NCBI RefSeq assembly: GCF_050003625.1
Contig: NC_134399.1
Coordinates: 220,900,975 to 220,964,974, forward strand
Direction of reading: 5' to 3'
Length of the DNA stretch: 64,000 nt
Source of the DNA: Haematobia irritans
Lineage: Eukaryota; Arthropoda; Insecta; Diptera; Muscidae
Each line of letters starts with the position of its first letter. Within the stretch, counting starts at the first letter, position 1. Position numbers and translations under genes: made by a program. Of the stretch, positions 33,566-44,793 are shown piece by piece. The notes below the pieces were generated by a model. That model was given only the letters and a program-made list of their open reading frames with translations, was not told the DNA's origin and searched no databases.

Positions 33566-35722
33566 TTAACCAATTGGAGCAGAGCGCTTAACATCCAGTT
33601 TCGCTAATTTGGCAACGGGTCGATGTATAATGCCACCTTCTGTTACTACTTCCGCACTTCGGATATTTCCATCTTTTGATTTATATACTGTCTGGACTAT
33701 CCCTTTCGGCCAACTATTTCGTGGTAGATTGGCATCAACTACTATAACCACATCATTTATTTCAAGAGGTTTACATTTTTCAAACCATTTTGTCCGTCTA
33801 GTTATAGTAGGAAGATATTCGTTTACCCATTTTTTCCAAAACATGTCGGCAAAATACTGCATTTTTCTCCAGTTCTTACGAAGTAATGAGTCATCGTGTG
33901 AAAATTTGCCCAAGGGCTTACACCCATCCGACGAACCCAAAAGGAAATGGTTGGGAGTTAAAGCTTCATCACTTGATTGTTCTAAATCGACGTAGGTTAG
34001 AGGCCTTGAATTTATAACTCGCTCACATTCCAAAAATCCATTGTATAATGTTTCGTCTTTAAAGACAAAATGCGGCAAAATCTGATGAAGGACCTTTTTG
34101 ACAGATTTTATCAAACGCTCCCAACTCCCCCCCATGTGTGGCGATGCTGGGGGATTAAAATGCCACGATGTTGAAGAAGTTGTAAATTTATCAGCGATAT
34201 TTTCGTGATCTACGTGTTTTAATGCATTTCGCAACTCTTTCTCCGCTCCTTTTAAATTAGTTCCATTATCGCAATAAATTTCAATTGGTATGCCCCTACG
34301 AGCTGTGAAGTTCTGTATTACCATTATACAACTATCCGTTGTCATAGTATGAGCTACTTCAATATGTATCGCTCTTATTGTAAGGCATGTAAATATCACT
34401 CCCCACCGTTTCTCTTGGTGTCTACCGACTTTAACGTAGAAGGGTCCAAAATAGTCAACTCCGACAAACGAGAATGGTCGAGTAAATGCCGAAAGACGGG
34501 CTCTTGGTAGCGAGGACATTTCAGGTACAACAGGCAGGGCATTTTGATTTTTGCAATGCTGACATTCTCTCCGTACCTTTTTCAATTCTACCCGTAGCCT
34601 TGGAATATAAAAACGTTGTCGTAGCTCGTTCAAGCAGGTTTCATGATGAATGTGATGATATTTGGTGTGGAAATGTTTTATTATTAGCTGAGTACAGTAG
34701 TTACTCCTTGGTAATATGACAGGTCGTTTAGCATTTTCCGATGCAATAGGAGCTAAATCGATTCTTCCACCCAATCGAATTACCAAATTTTCATCCAAGA
34801 ACGGCGAACATTTATACAGTACACTTGACTTAGGTATTTTTCCACATTGTTGTAAGATTGCATATTCTTCACTGAAATTTTCACGTTGAATTGACTGGTA
34901 AATATTATTTTCGGCCATGTAGTGCAATTTTGATAGCTCAGGGAGAATGTATTCAATGTTTCTTGATTTAAGCATCTTCATTTTTAACTTGTGTATGAAT
35001 TTGGGCACATATACCACTGTTAAAGTGAGTCTTTTCCAAGTAGAAAATCTTTCAAATTCAATTATTTTATTATCTGCGACATTTATATGCATCAAATTGA
35101 CGTGGGGTCGAAGTTCTTCCGAAGTATTCTTAAATTTATGTAATTTCGTAGGCCAACTGAGTTCATCCATATATAGAAAAGGTGGACCTCTAAACCAACG
35201 ATGTTTCATGTCAAATTTGTAATTATTGCTCCATTTTGTTGCATCATCTGCAACATTATTTTTCGTAGGTATATATCTCCATTCAAACGGTTTAGAGTTT
35301 TCCAGTACTTCTCCAATACGGTGCATGACAAATTGTTTGTATTTTTTTGGATCTGCATTAAGCCAACTTAATACTGTGAGTGAGTCAGACCAGAAACAAC
35401 GCATTTCGAGTTTCATGTTCGGCACATCACAGATAGAAATTGCGAGACGAACTCCCAACACTGCTGCCATTAGCTCCAAGCGTGGAATAGATAATGGCTG
35501 TTTAGGAGCAACTTTTACCTTCGCACTTACCAAGGAAACGGTAACTTTGTTTTGAGTTATCACACGATAATATGCCACCGCTGCATAAGCTTGCTCACTG
35601 GCATCCACGAAAACGTGTAACTGAACTGAACTTTGTGGCGTTATTGAGTGCCAACGAGGGATCTTGACATTTTCAATATCTGGAAGTGATTCGAGCCAAC
35701 GTCTCCACTTGTTATATACCAC
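33566..35722 (-). pseudogene. BEL/Pao pol: RNase H and integrase part
   Basis: 718 codons without a stop. RNase H region near the N terminus (VFVDASEQAYAAVAYY, IPRLELMAAVLG). Then an integrase zinc-binding region (HHIHHE ... CQHCKNQN, about 355-395). Then the integrase core with VGVDYFGP, YCDNGTN and GGSWERL carrying the D, D and E catalytic residues (about 425, 485 and 535). The segment ends with an LSAPIG-like C terminus. It is the 3' part of a longer polyprotein; the 5' side is separated by a 22-bp tandem duplication that shifts the frame, so it lacks its normal start. Confidence 0.92.
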
Positions 35723-35740
35723 ATCGTTTACCTCATCCGT

Positions 35741-35784
35741 CCATCAGTAGTTCTCCATACCTCCATCAGTAGTTCTCCATACCT
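35741..35784. repeat. 22-bp tandem duplication in pol
   Basis: The 22-base word starting CCATCAGTAGTTCTCC occurs twice in a row (35741-35762 and 35763-35784). As 22 is not a multiple of 3, it breaks the pol frame. Confidence 0.95.
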
Positions 35785-36310
35785 CCTGCAGCAATATTTT
35801 CAAAAAAACTACGTACGCTGAAAGGAACCCTAATGGATCAAATATGGACATTAATGTTCTTAACATATCCCTTTTGGTGGGTCGTTTAATCCCAGTTAGA
35901 ATTGCTTGATTGACTCGGTTCATTTGCAAATTATATGTAAAACAATCATCCGATGTGGACCACCACATACCTAACACTTTTTCTATAGTCATTTCAACCA
36001 TACTATTGGCGATTGGTACATCATGATTTTTTTCTTCTAATTCACCTAGATTTTCTAGAACAAACTTAGAGTTTGACTTCCAGTTTCTTATGAAAAAACC
36101 ACCTTCTCCATGTATAAATGATACTTCCTTTGCCAGAGATATTGCTTCACTTTCGTTACTTGCACTATCCAATAGGTCGTCGACGTAGTTGTGGTTCAAA
36201 ATAGAATCAACGGCTCTTGGGAAATGGACGCTGAAATCCATAGCATTCGTATTCTTAACATATTGGGCAGAACTTGGAGAACATGCCGCTCCGAAAGTCA
36301 TAACTTGCAT
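35744..36310 (-). pseudogene. BEL/Pao pol: reverse transcriptase central part
   Basis: 188 codons containing TFGAACSPSSAQYV and the catalytic NYVDDLLDS motif of the reverse transcriptase, followed by thumb/connection sequence. It is separated from the N-terminal part by a frameshift at about 36310 and from RNase H/integrase by a stop created by the 22-bp duplication. Confidence 0.9.
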
Positions 36311-36312
36311 AA

Positions 36313-37472
36313 CTATATATCAGGGTTCCTGTTTTCAGCATTTCGCCATAAAAATCTTTGAGCGCCTTGATCCTCTTTACGAATTAGAACCTGATGAAAC
36401 ATTTCTTTTATGTCTCCTGAAATTGCAATTTTTCCAATTCGAAAGCCATGCAGAACAGTTAATAAAGGAGTCACCAAATCAGGTCCTTTAAGTAACATAG
36501 AATTCAAAGAAGTATTGTTTACTTTTGCTGCTGCATCCCATACTAATCGAATTTTCCCTGGTTTATTCGGGTTAGTTACCGTAAATATTGGAAGGTACCA
36601 TGTAACGCCTTCTAGAACCTCGGTTTTACCTACTTTCCGAGCGTACCCTTTTTTCACCAAATCATCTATCTGTTGAGTAATAATTTGTATATGTTCAAGA
36701 CTTGCCTTTTTTTCGAGACACTGAAGTCGTTTCATTGCCATTGAAAAACTATCAGGAACAACAGGTATATTTTCTTTCCAAAGCAAGTCGGTTTCAAATT
36801 TACGACCTACAAGATGAGTGTTTTTTTCTAAAATTTGTATAGCACGCTTTTCTTCTTCGGAAACCAGTTCATATTTACAGCCGACATTTTCCAAAGACAT
36901 GTATTCGGAAACCACTCTTTGTAATTTCTCAATTTCATCATCACAATGACAATATTCTTTATTGTGGAAACCAACTGTTTTTTCCATGCTTACCTCATTA
37001 CCACCGTGAATAACCCATCCCAACCTTGTCTTTGTTACGCTTGGTTCATTTCTGTTTCCTTCAATCGTCTTCAAAGAGTTGCAAACATAGCTATTATTTA
37101 GGCCGATCAAGATTTTCGGAGACGCATTGCTATAAGTAGTTATAGGTATATTTCTTAAATAAGGGTAAGATTCCAGATCCTGTTTTAGTACATTCTGCAT
37201 TGGTAAGGAGAGATTTTTAACGGTCCTTACATTAGACAGTTCATATTTTTTAGACATTTCTTTGCATCCCGATATGAAGACATCGACTTGTAGAGAATCT
37301 TCCTCTACACGGCTTGTTTCTGAAGTCCATTTTAAACATAAATTTTTGGCTTCGCCCTCTAAACCCAGTTGATCGCAAATATCTCTTTGTAGCAATGTTG
37401 CGTTGGAACCGTCATCTAAAAAGGCAAAAATCTTCACAGACGTGCCTTTATTGTGCAATATAACAGGTACAA
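36313..37472 (-). pseudogene. BEL/Pao protease and reverse transcriptase N-terminus
   Basis: Open frame with a retropepsin-like motif FLDDGSNATLL near its start, typical of BEL/Pao aspartic protease. It continues to the reverse transcriptase fingers (GKIRLVWDAAAK, ISGDIKEMFHQV, which holds the first catalytic Asp). It ends at a stop produced by a small frameshift near 36310. Its first 120 codons form one arm of the inverted duplication, so its true upstream junction with gag is lost. Confidence 0.9.
37111..37472 (-). repeat. Inverted duplication, original protease arm
   Basis: This 362-base arm is the reverse complement of 37500-37861 with only a few mismatches (for example Gly/Asp in HNKGTSV versus HNKDTSV). 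The 27-base spacer 37473-37499 lies between the arms. Confidence 0.95.
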
Positions 37473-37499
37473 CAATCGAAAACAAGACTTACTTTAAAA

Positions 37500-37861
37500 T
37501 TGTACCTGTTATATTGCACAATAAAGACACGTCTGTGAAGATTTTTGCCTTTTTAGATGACGGTTCCAACGCAACATTGCTACAAAGAGATATTTGCGAT
37601 CAACTGGGTTTAGAGGGCGAAGCCAAAAATTTATGTTTAAAATGGACTTCAGAAACAAGCCGTGTAGAGGAAGATTCTCTACAAGTCGATGTCTTCATAT
37701 CGGGATGCAAAGAAATGTCTAAAAAATATGAACTGTCTAATGTAAGGACCGTTAAAAATCTCTCCTTACCAATGCAGAATGTACTAAAACAGGATCTGGA
37801 ATCTTACCCTTATTTAAGAAATATACCTATAACTACTTATAGCAATGCGTCTCCGAAAATC
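37500..37861 (+). repeat. Inverted duplication, protease arm in reverse
   Basis: Codes on the plus strand for the same protease segment (DDGSNATLL) that the element codes on the minus strand. It is inserted between the gag fragment and the protease and destroys their continuity. The 184-codon plus-strand frame here is therefore a rearrangement product, not a gene. Confidence 0.95.
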
Positions 37862-38200
37862 GAACAACCATTTCGAAAACTTAGATATATCGGCATTATC
37901 ATGCGAGATATAAAGAGCCCAATTCAGTTTTATTTGCGAAGGCAACTTACCTACTAATTCTTGTAGTAACATGGGAATGTTTTTATGACTTTCTAGCCCA
38001 GATGCTTCAAGAGTGGAACAAAGATTTCGCACTGATATAGCGTAATTAATGAGACTATCTAAATTATCTGATTTTGGTGCACATTCCATACGAAGTTTTT
38101 GAAGAAGTGTATTCATTATTATTTCAGGGCGACCAAATAAAAGTTTCAATGTACGAATTACTTCAGGTACATTTTGCGGTAACATAATATGGGAACTTAC
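37862..38200 (-). pseudogene. BEL/Pao gag fragment
   Basis: About 110 residues on the minus strand with LFGRPEIIMNTLLQKLR and INYAISVRNLCSTLEA, resembling the DUF1759-type gag region of BEL/Pao elements. The 5' side fuses directly to the LINE endonuclease near 38210 and the 3' side to the inverted duplicate, so only a middle piece survives. Confidence 0.75.
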
Positions 38201-38215
38201 TGGGTCGGTATACAC

Positions 38216-38618
38216 TCCCAATCAGAACTGTCCGATCGAGAGAGCAAATGTCCAAGAAAATGTACTCTATTGATTCGATGCCGTCGGAAGTAAACCTAGG
38301 CTTGCAGTTTAAACCCTTCTTCATGTAAATAGCTACTCCCCCTGCAAAACCTTTACGATCTACTCTAAAAATCTCATAACCCATCACCGACACCATCATA
38401 TCGGTAATTGAGTCATCAAACCAGGTCTCGGATATGCGGACTATATCAACTGGGGATCCCTCGAAGATATGTCTGAACTCATCCATTTTCCTATACAGGC
38501 TCTGTGCGTTAATATGACATATGTGGAGACCACTATGCTGACTGGATAATATTTTAATCATATTTGCAGTTCCATCTCTGGACCATGATTGAGTGTTATT
38601 GGGTACACTCAACATCAA
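38216..38618 (-). pseudogene. LINE endonuclease fragment, first part
   Basis: The minus-strand frame contains HINAQSL (Asn), ISETWFDD (catalytic Glu) and GGVAIYMKKG, then VYRPSK, the usual order in a Jockey-like LINE ORF2 endonuclease that nicks target DNA. It is cut after VYRPSK by BEL/Pao sequence, and the frame resumes at 33331. The start at 38618 is simply the first Met; upstream ORF1 is not recognisable. Confidence 0.85.
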
Positions 38619-38639
38619 TTATAAATGCAGAGGTTATAC

Positions 38640-39120
38640 AAGATTCAGAGCACAGTTCAACAAGACCAATAATTATGAAGAAAGTAAATAAATTAATTAT
38701 AAGTAAATTACACTTTACATTAAAATTTGTGATATTAATATTAGAGAATTTAGTGCTTAGAATATAATACCAATTATTATTATTACGCTTTTCAAAAGAT
38801 ATAAATGTTAATTTGTATTTAATTTGAATTAGTTCCAGGAAAAAGTTTATTATGATCATCTTCACTTAGGATGCAGACAGGTTCATCTGAAGTATTGGTC
38901 ATTACATACACCAGTCCGCGCAATGTGAAAGCAGCACTCAGACGTTTCTCTTTCTTCAATCCAATGGCATCTAGCAATAAATTGTAATTTGATTATTTCA
39001 GATTTGTTGATTCAATTTGTAAGAGGAAAATTCCCAAATGTTTTGTCCATAAGTTAGTATAAAGGGCCCAAAATTGAGGTATCTATCCCAGCCAGATCTA
39101 TACTAAAGGCTGTGGAAAAG
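38640..39120. other. Unassigned AT-rich stretch
   Basis: No firm feature. On the minus strand 38867-38982 reads an uninterrupted stretch (RLSAAFTLRGLVYVM) that could be a leftover of a retroelement ORF1, but I cannot support a family. Confidence 0.3.
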
Positions 39121-39124
39121 TTCA

Positions 39125-39240
39125 TTCACCCGAACTGAAACATGTACAGTCTAGGATTTGTAACAGGCGTTTTCATTTCAATGGTTCTATTGATCAAGTT
39201 CCTTAATCTAATTTGTCCATAAAGCTCGAATAATAATTAA
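39125..39240. repeat. Single arm related to the 16.5-kb fold-back
   Basis: Diverged match to one arm of 16495-16760 (aggcgttttcatttcaatgg, tctattgatcaagttcctta, tgtccataaagctcgaa). The other arm is absent. Confidence 0.75.
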
Positions 39241-39244
39241 TTGT

Positions 39245-39775
39245 AAATTAAGAAATTTGACAAAATTTTATACAGAAATGAAATTTTGACAAAATTTTCT
39301 ATAAAAATAAAGTTTTGATAAAATTTTCTACAGAAATAAAATTTTGACAAAATTATCTACAGACATACAATTTTGATAAAATTTTCTATAGCAATAAACT
39401 TTTGACAAAATTTTCATTAGAAATAAAATTTTAACAATATTTTCTATAGAAATAAAATTTGACAAATTTTTCTTTAGAAATAAAAATTTGACCAAATTAT
39501 CTATAGAAATAAAATGTTGACATAATTTTCTTTAGAAATAAAATTTTGACAAAATTATCTATAGACATAAAATTTTGATAAAATTTTCTATAGCAATAAA
39601 CTTTTGACAAAATTTTCAATAGAAATAAAATTTTGACAATATTTTCAATAGAAATAAAATTTTGAAAATATTTTCTATAGAAATTAAATTTTGACAAAAT
39701 CTCCTATAGAAATAAAATTTTTACAACATTTTCTATAGGAAACAAATTTGACAAAGTTTTCTATAGAAATAAAAT
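39245..39775 (-). repeat. 29-bp satellite array
   Basis: About 18 variable monomers in minus orientation, abutting the broken end of a mariner-type transposase at 39776. Confidence 0.92.
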
Positions 39776-40518
39776 TTAAATTCCAATGATTCCACCAGCG
39801 TACAAACCACACCAAACAGTGCATTTTTCGGGATGCATGGGCAGTTCTTGAACGGCTTCTGGTTGCTCTTCACTCCAAATGCGGCAATTTTGCTTATTTA
39901 CGTAGCCATTCAACCAGAAATGAGCCTCATCGCTGAACAAAATTTGTCGATAAAAAAGCGGATTTTCTGCCAACTTTTCTAGGGCCCATTCACTGAAAAT
40001 TCGACGTTGTGGCAGATCGTTCGGCTTCAGTTCTTGCACGAGCTGTATTTTATACGGTTTTACACCAAGATCTTTGCGTAAAATCTTCCATGTGGTCGAA
40101 TAACACAAACCCAATTGCTGCGAACGGCGACGAATCGACATTTCACGGTCTTCAGCAACACTCTCAGAAACAGACGCAATATTCTCTTCTGTACGCACTG
40201 TACGCATTCGTGTGGTTGGTTTAATGTCCAATAAAGTAAACTGAGTGCGAAACTTGGTCACAATCGCATTAATTGTTTGCTCACTTGGTCGATTATGTAG
40301 ACCATAAATCGGACGTAAAGCGCGAAACACATTTCGAACCGAACACTGATTTTGGTAATAAAATTCAATGATTTGCAAGCGTTGCTCGTTAGTAAGTCTA
40401 TTCATGATGAAATGTCAAAGCATACTGAGCATCTTTCTCTTTGACACCATGTCTGAAATCCCACGTGATCTGTCAAATACTAATGCATGAAAATCCTAAC
40501 CTCAAAAGAATCACCCTT
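39776..40518 (-). mobile_element. Truncated mariner-type transposon
   Basis: The 5' inverted end on the minus strand begins AAGGGTGATTCTTTTGAGG at 40518, next to TA (40519-40520). The element runs through its transposase N-terminal half and stops at 39776, where 29-bp satellite begins. The 3' end is missing. Confidence 0.85.
39777..40405 (-). pseudogene. Mariner-type transposase, N-terminal half
   Basis: 209 codons. It begins MNRLTNEQRLQIIEFYYQN, a DUF4817-like N-terminal helix-turn-helix domain common in insect transposases. A second helix-turn-helix follows (SIRRRSQQLGLCYSTTWKIL), then the start of the DDE core with ILFSDEAHFWLNGYVN carrying the first catalytic Asp. It is cut shortly after VWCGLYAGGIIG, so the second and third catalytic residues are missing. 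No stop occurs before the break, so truncation is the main lesion. Confidence 0.9.
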
Positions 40519-40520
40519 TA

Positions 40521-40735
40521 CAATACCATTTGAAATTATTAACTAAAAGTAATTAAGATTTACACTTATTTAAATTATTAAATGTGTAATACTGTGATAT
40601 TTATGAAATGTAATTTCTATAAATCTATTGTAGACCCCTGAGGAAGCGATTCAATATCGTAATCGCGAAATATTGGGAATAATAAATAAAATATTTTAAA
40701 AAGACCTCGAGCTTGAAGAACCATTAATTTATAAG
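40521..40735. other. Possible Penelope-like terminal sequence
   Basis: Contains CCCCTGAGGAAGCGATT ... AATCGCGAAATATTGG. A CUGANGA-like word, a perfect six-base stem (GCGATT/AATCGC) and GAAA occur in the order seen in hammerhead ribozymes of Penelope-like elements. Helices I and III are not convincing, so this may be decayed or coincidental. Confidence 0.3.
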
Positions 40736-42300
40736 GAAAATAATTTGACAAAGTTTTCTATTGAAAAAAAAAATTGATAAAATTTTCTATAGAAATAAAA
40801 TTTAGACAAAATTTTCTATTGAAATAAAATTTGAAATTTTCTTAGAAATACAATTTCGACAAAATTTTCTATAGAAATAAAATTTTTACAATATCTTCTA
40901 TAGAAATAAAATTTGACAAATTTTCCTCTAGAAATAAAAATTTTCTTTAGAAATAAAAATTTGACCAAATTATCTATAGAAATAAAATTTTGACATAATT
41001 TTCTTTAGAAATAAAATTTTGACAAACTTATCTATAGACATTAAATTTTGATAAGATTTTGACAAAATTTTCAATAGAAATAAAATTTTGACAATATTTT
41101 CTATAGAAATGAAATTTTGACAAAATCTTCTATAGAAATATCATTTTGACACCATTTTCTATAGGAAACAAATTTGACAAAGTTTTCTATAGAAATAAAA
41201 TGTTCTTTAGGAATCTAATTTGACAAAGTTGTCTATTGAAAAAAAAATTGATAAAATTTTCTATAGAAATAAAATTTAGACAAAATCTTCTATTGAAATA
41301 AAATTTGATTTTTTTTATAAATACAATTTCAACAAAATTTTCTATAGAAATAAAATTTTGACAAACTTTTCTATAGAAATAAAAAGTTGACAAACTTTTC
41401 TATAGAAATAAAATGTTGACAAAATTTTGTATAGAAATAAAATTGTGACAAACTTTTCTATAGAAATAAAATGTTGACAAAATTTTCTATAGAAGTAAAA
41501 TTTTGACAACATTTTCTATAGATATAAAATTTTGACAAAATTTTCTTTAGAAATAAAATTTTGACAAAATTTTCAATACAAATAAAATTTTGACAAAATC
41601 TTCTATAGAAATAAAAATTCGACAATATTTTCTATAAAAATAAAATTTTGACAAAATCTTCTATAGAAATAAAATTTTGACAATATTTTCTATAGAAATA
41701 AAATTTGAAAAATTTTCTTTAGAAATAAAATTTTGACAACATTTTCTATAGAAATAAAATTTTGACAAAATTTTCTTTAGAAATAAAATTTTGACAAAAT
41801 TATCTAAAGACATAAAATTTTGATAAAATTTTCTATACCAATAAACTTTTGACAAAATTTTCAATAGAAATAAAATTTCGACAATATTTTCTATAGAAAT
41901 AAAATTTTGACAAAATCCTCTATAGAAATAAAATTTTGACAATATTTTCTATAGAAATAAAATTTGAAAAATTTTCTTAAGAAATAAAATTTTGACAACA
42001 TTTTCTATAGAAATAAAATTTTGACAAAATTTTCTTTAGAAATAAAATTTTGACAAAATTATCTAAAGACATAAAATTTTGATAAAATATTCTATACCAA
42101 TAAACTTTTGACTTTTTCAATAGAAATAAAATTTCGACAATATTTTCTATAGAAATAAAATTTTGACAAAAATTTTTATAGACATACAATTTTGACAAAA
42201 ATTTTTATAGACATACAATTTTGACAAAATTTTCTAAAGAAATAAAATGGTCATATTTGACAAAATTTTCTGCAGAAAAAAAAATTTACAAAATAAGATT
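40736..42300 (-). repeat. 29-bp satellite array
   Basis: Roughly 50 monomers in minus orientation with many one- and two-base variants and some higher-order repetition: the block at about 41650-41945 recurs at about 41940-42180. It grades at 42290-42360 into a decayed hAT-MITE tail (ttttctccaaattttgttag). Confidence 0.9.
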
Positions 42301-42360
42301 GTGTTTTGTAGTTTTTTTTGTAAAATTTTCTCCAAATTTTGTTAGATTAGGCTTATTTTG

Positions 42361-44015
42361 AATTTAACATAGTTTGTCATAGGATGGAAGTACTTTGTTT
42401 TCAGATGGGTATTTTTTTTTTTTGCCCGAAATATTACCTGGTTAGTTTCTTTTGGGAAAATAGTGCTTGGCTTAATGACAAATTAAGAGAATCCTCAGCA
42501 CTGTCGGTAAAAGAGGGTGCTGCCATTGATCTGAAAAGCAGAGTTTTTTATGCTGTTGAATAAATGAATTATGGTGACTTAATGAAAATTGAATAATTTC
42601 AAATCTTTTATCCGTCTTTTATACCAATGAATTATATTGAAATAAGCAACACACTAGATAATGTTTATTTTTTACGATTTTTTTGTTCTTCATCTTACGT
42701 TCAAGCAACCTTTGAATTTTTTCTGCCCGTTAAAATGCATTGTTTTAGTTTGCTGTGACATCATTAAATGTACTTTCTGTAACGAGAAAATTAAGGTTAC
42801 CATCATTTTCAGAGAATCAAACGAAATTTGCTAAAATTTTTCTTTATATAAATTAGCAAAAAACCTTTAAAACCTTTTTGAACACATAACAAGCTTTCAT
42901 AAAAACAATATCCTGCGAACACTCTATTTAATCTAAATCACTACCTTTCATTATTCCCCCCTATTGAAATCTCGCACATGTATGACCTTGTTGCAGATAC
43001 TTTTAAATGTAAATACTTAATGCTATTATGCCATTCTTTCTTTCATTTTCTTATCTGTCTTTATTTGTTAGCACGATTCAAGATTTAATACGTCATTGAT
43101 ATGTGTTGAAACACTCATCACGTTTATCAGCCAATTATTCTTGGAAAAATCGACAAATGGTATTTCATCGCATCGCAAATAGAGTTTCTTTCTTTTCTTA
43201 TCTAGTTAAGATATTATTTTGGGGAAAACTTTGAAACCCAATGATGTGAAGACTATTAAAACATTAGAGAATTCTCATCAAATCGTATTAGAGTTAAATC
43301 AATACACAATTATTGGATTGTAATGAACGAAAAGATGTTAAAGAAAATTTACTTAAAACAACTAAGAATAATCTAAGGACCAGCGAGACCGATTTGAAGG
43401 CCAATTTTGGTCTTCAAATCCCAAATCGTTCAAGTTTTGTGGGATCTACATCTCACAAAAGAGGCCAGCAACAAAAAGAGCTGCCCAAAAAGTTGTTTGG
43501 ATTCCCAAATTGTGATCCGGAAGTAGTGCGAATTTGGATCATCTCCAATGAACTTTACACGGGATTGTCATAGGACGGAAGTACTTCGTTTTCAGATTAT
43601 TTACATTGCTTTAGAATTTGTGTCTTGCAAGTTCATTTGAATAAAGAAATTTAAAAAACAAAAACTAAAAACAATATTTTTACCAATTTTACTGTCACAC
43701 ACATGTTCAAATCCCTGCGAGCCTGAAATTTTTAAATTTATTTTCATTATTTTTTACTCTTTTTACAAATAGCATATTTTCAAAGGTTGATCCAAAAGAA
43801 CTTCATCGGAAGAGAAAACAAAATTGATAGATGATGTCGGGATGCTCTTAAAAAAATGCTTATGAAACAACTTCAATTTTTTGCTGGGTAGTTATAAAAG
43901 GACTGTCATCTCGGGATGATGACAGTCGTAATATCATTAAACGGTTGGTCTATAGGTACATAATATATATTTTACCCTTAAACAAGCTCCATCTTCTTTT
44001 ATTCATACAATACCA
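42361..44015. other. Unassigned stretch with an unknown dispersed repeat
   Basis: No gene supported. The phrase cataggatggaagtactttg near 42380 recurs as cataggacggaagtacttcg near 43570, and a related phrase occurs near 32860, indicating an unnamed dispersed repeat. The 86-codon frame at 43313-43573 lies in this repeat and has no recognisable domain. Confidence 0.45.
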
Positions 44016-44574
44016 CCTACAGTCACGGTTGCCACTCGAGCCAAACATAATCTACCAAAATTTGGAGAAAATTTTGCCCATAAACTAATACCAAACAAAA
44101 AATTTTATTTTTATAGCAAATTTTTTCAAAATTGTATTTCTATAGAAATTTGTTGTCAAAATTGTATTTCTATACAAAATTTTGTCAAAATTGTATTTCT
44201 ATAGAAAATTTTGTCAAAATTGTATTTCTATAGACAACTTTGTCAAAATTGTATTTCAATAGAAAATTTTGTCAAAATTTTATTTCTATATAAAAATTTT
44301 GTCACAATTTTATTTCTATAGAAAATTTTGTCAAAATTTTATTTCTATTGAAAATTTTGTCAAAATTATATTTCTATAGATCATTTTGTCAAAATTTTAT
44401 TTTTATTCCTTTTGTTTTGTTATTGTTGTTTTTTTTTCTTTTAATCATTGTTGTTATTTTTTGATTTCAGCTTAAAACCAAGCATTGACTAAACTACAAG
44501 TGTAGCTTAACCAACAGAGGAAAAGAATGTTTGTCAAATTTATTTGGGCAAACTCTATAGACTGCAAAATGGTT

Positions 44575-44619
44575 GGATGGGCGCACGTTTCGTAGTTACC
44601 ACATTCCTCATCAGCATCC
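44575..44619 (-). ncRNA. Hammerhead ribozyme motif, inverted copy
   Basis: The minus strand reads GGATG, CTGATGA (canonical core), GGAAT-loop, ACTAC, GAAA, CGTGCGCC, CATCC. The core is intact, but helix II no longer pairs and the cleavage triplet is GCC instead of GTC. Each arm has kept what the other has lost, which supports descent from one functional ancestor. Confidence 0.5.
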
Positions 44620-44748
44620 TCTACCTGCAGCAAAACTATCAACTAATTATCAGAATAAATTCGGCATAAGCCGTCTATCATGTAAAACCTTTTTTCGGAA
44701 GGTTCAAGTGTGGTTTACTTTTGGTCTTAGTGAACTGCTGCAGGTAGA

Positions 44749-44793
44749 GGATGCTGATGTGGAATGTGGTAATTCCGAAACGTGCGTCCATCC
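44749..44793 (+). ncRNA. Hammerhead ribozyme motif (type I layout)
   Basis: Order on the plus strand: helix I strand GGATG; core CTGATGT; helix II GGAAT, loop GTGGTA, ATTCC; GAAA; short helix III CGTGCGT closing a small loop; cleavage-site GTC; helix I strand CATCC. Both helix I (5 bp) and helix II (5 bp) pair perfectly, and GTAGA/TCTAC further out can extend helix I across an internal loop. The last core base is T where functional hammerheads have A, so activity is doubtful. Confidence 0.55.

Larger units (their letters stand above)
33334..38215 (-). mobile_element. BEL/Pao LTR retrotransposon, 5'-deleted and rearranged
   Basis: Minus-strand order from high to low coordinates: gag fragment (38200-37862), 362-bp inverted duplicate (37861-37500), protease/reverse transcriptase (37472-36313), rest of reverse transcriptase (36310-35744), RNase H/integrase (35722-33566), purine tract and 3' LTR. 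The 5' LTR and most of gag are missing. It interrupts a LINE endonuclease. Inactive because of several breaks. Confidence 0.88.

Noticed and set aside
37403..37957. Plus-strand 184-codon protease-like gene
   Set aside because: It is the reversed arm of the inverted duplication within a minus-strand BEL/Pao element.
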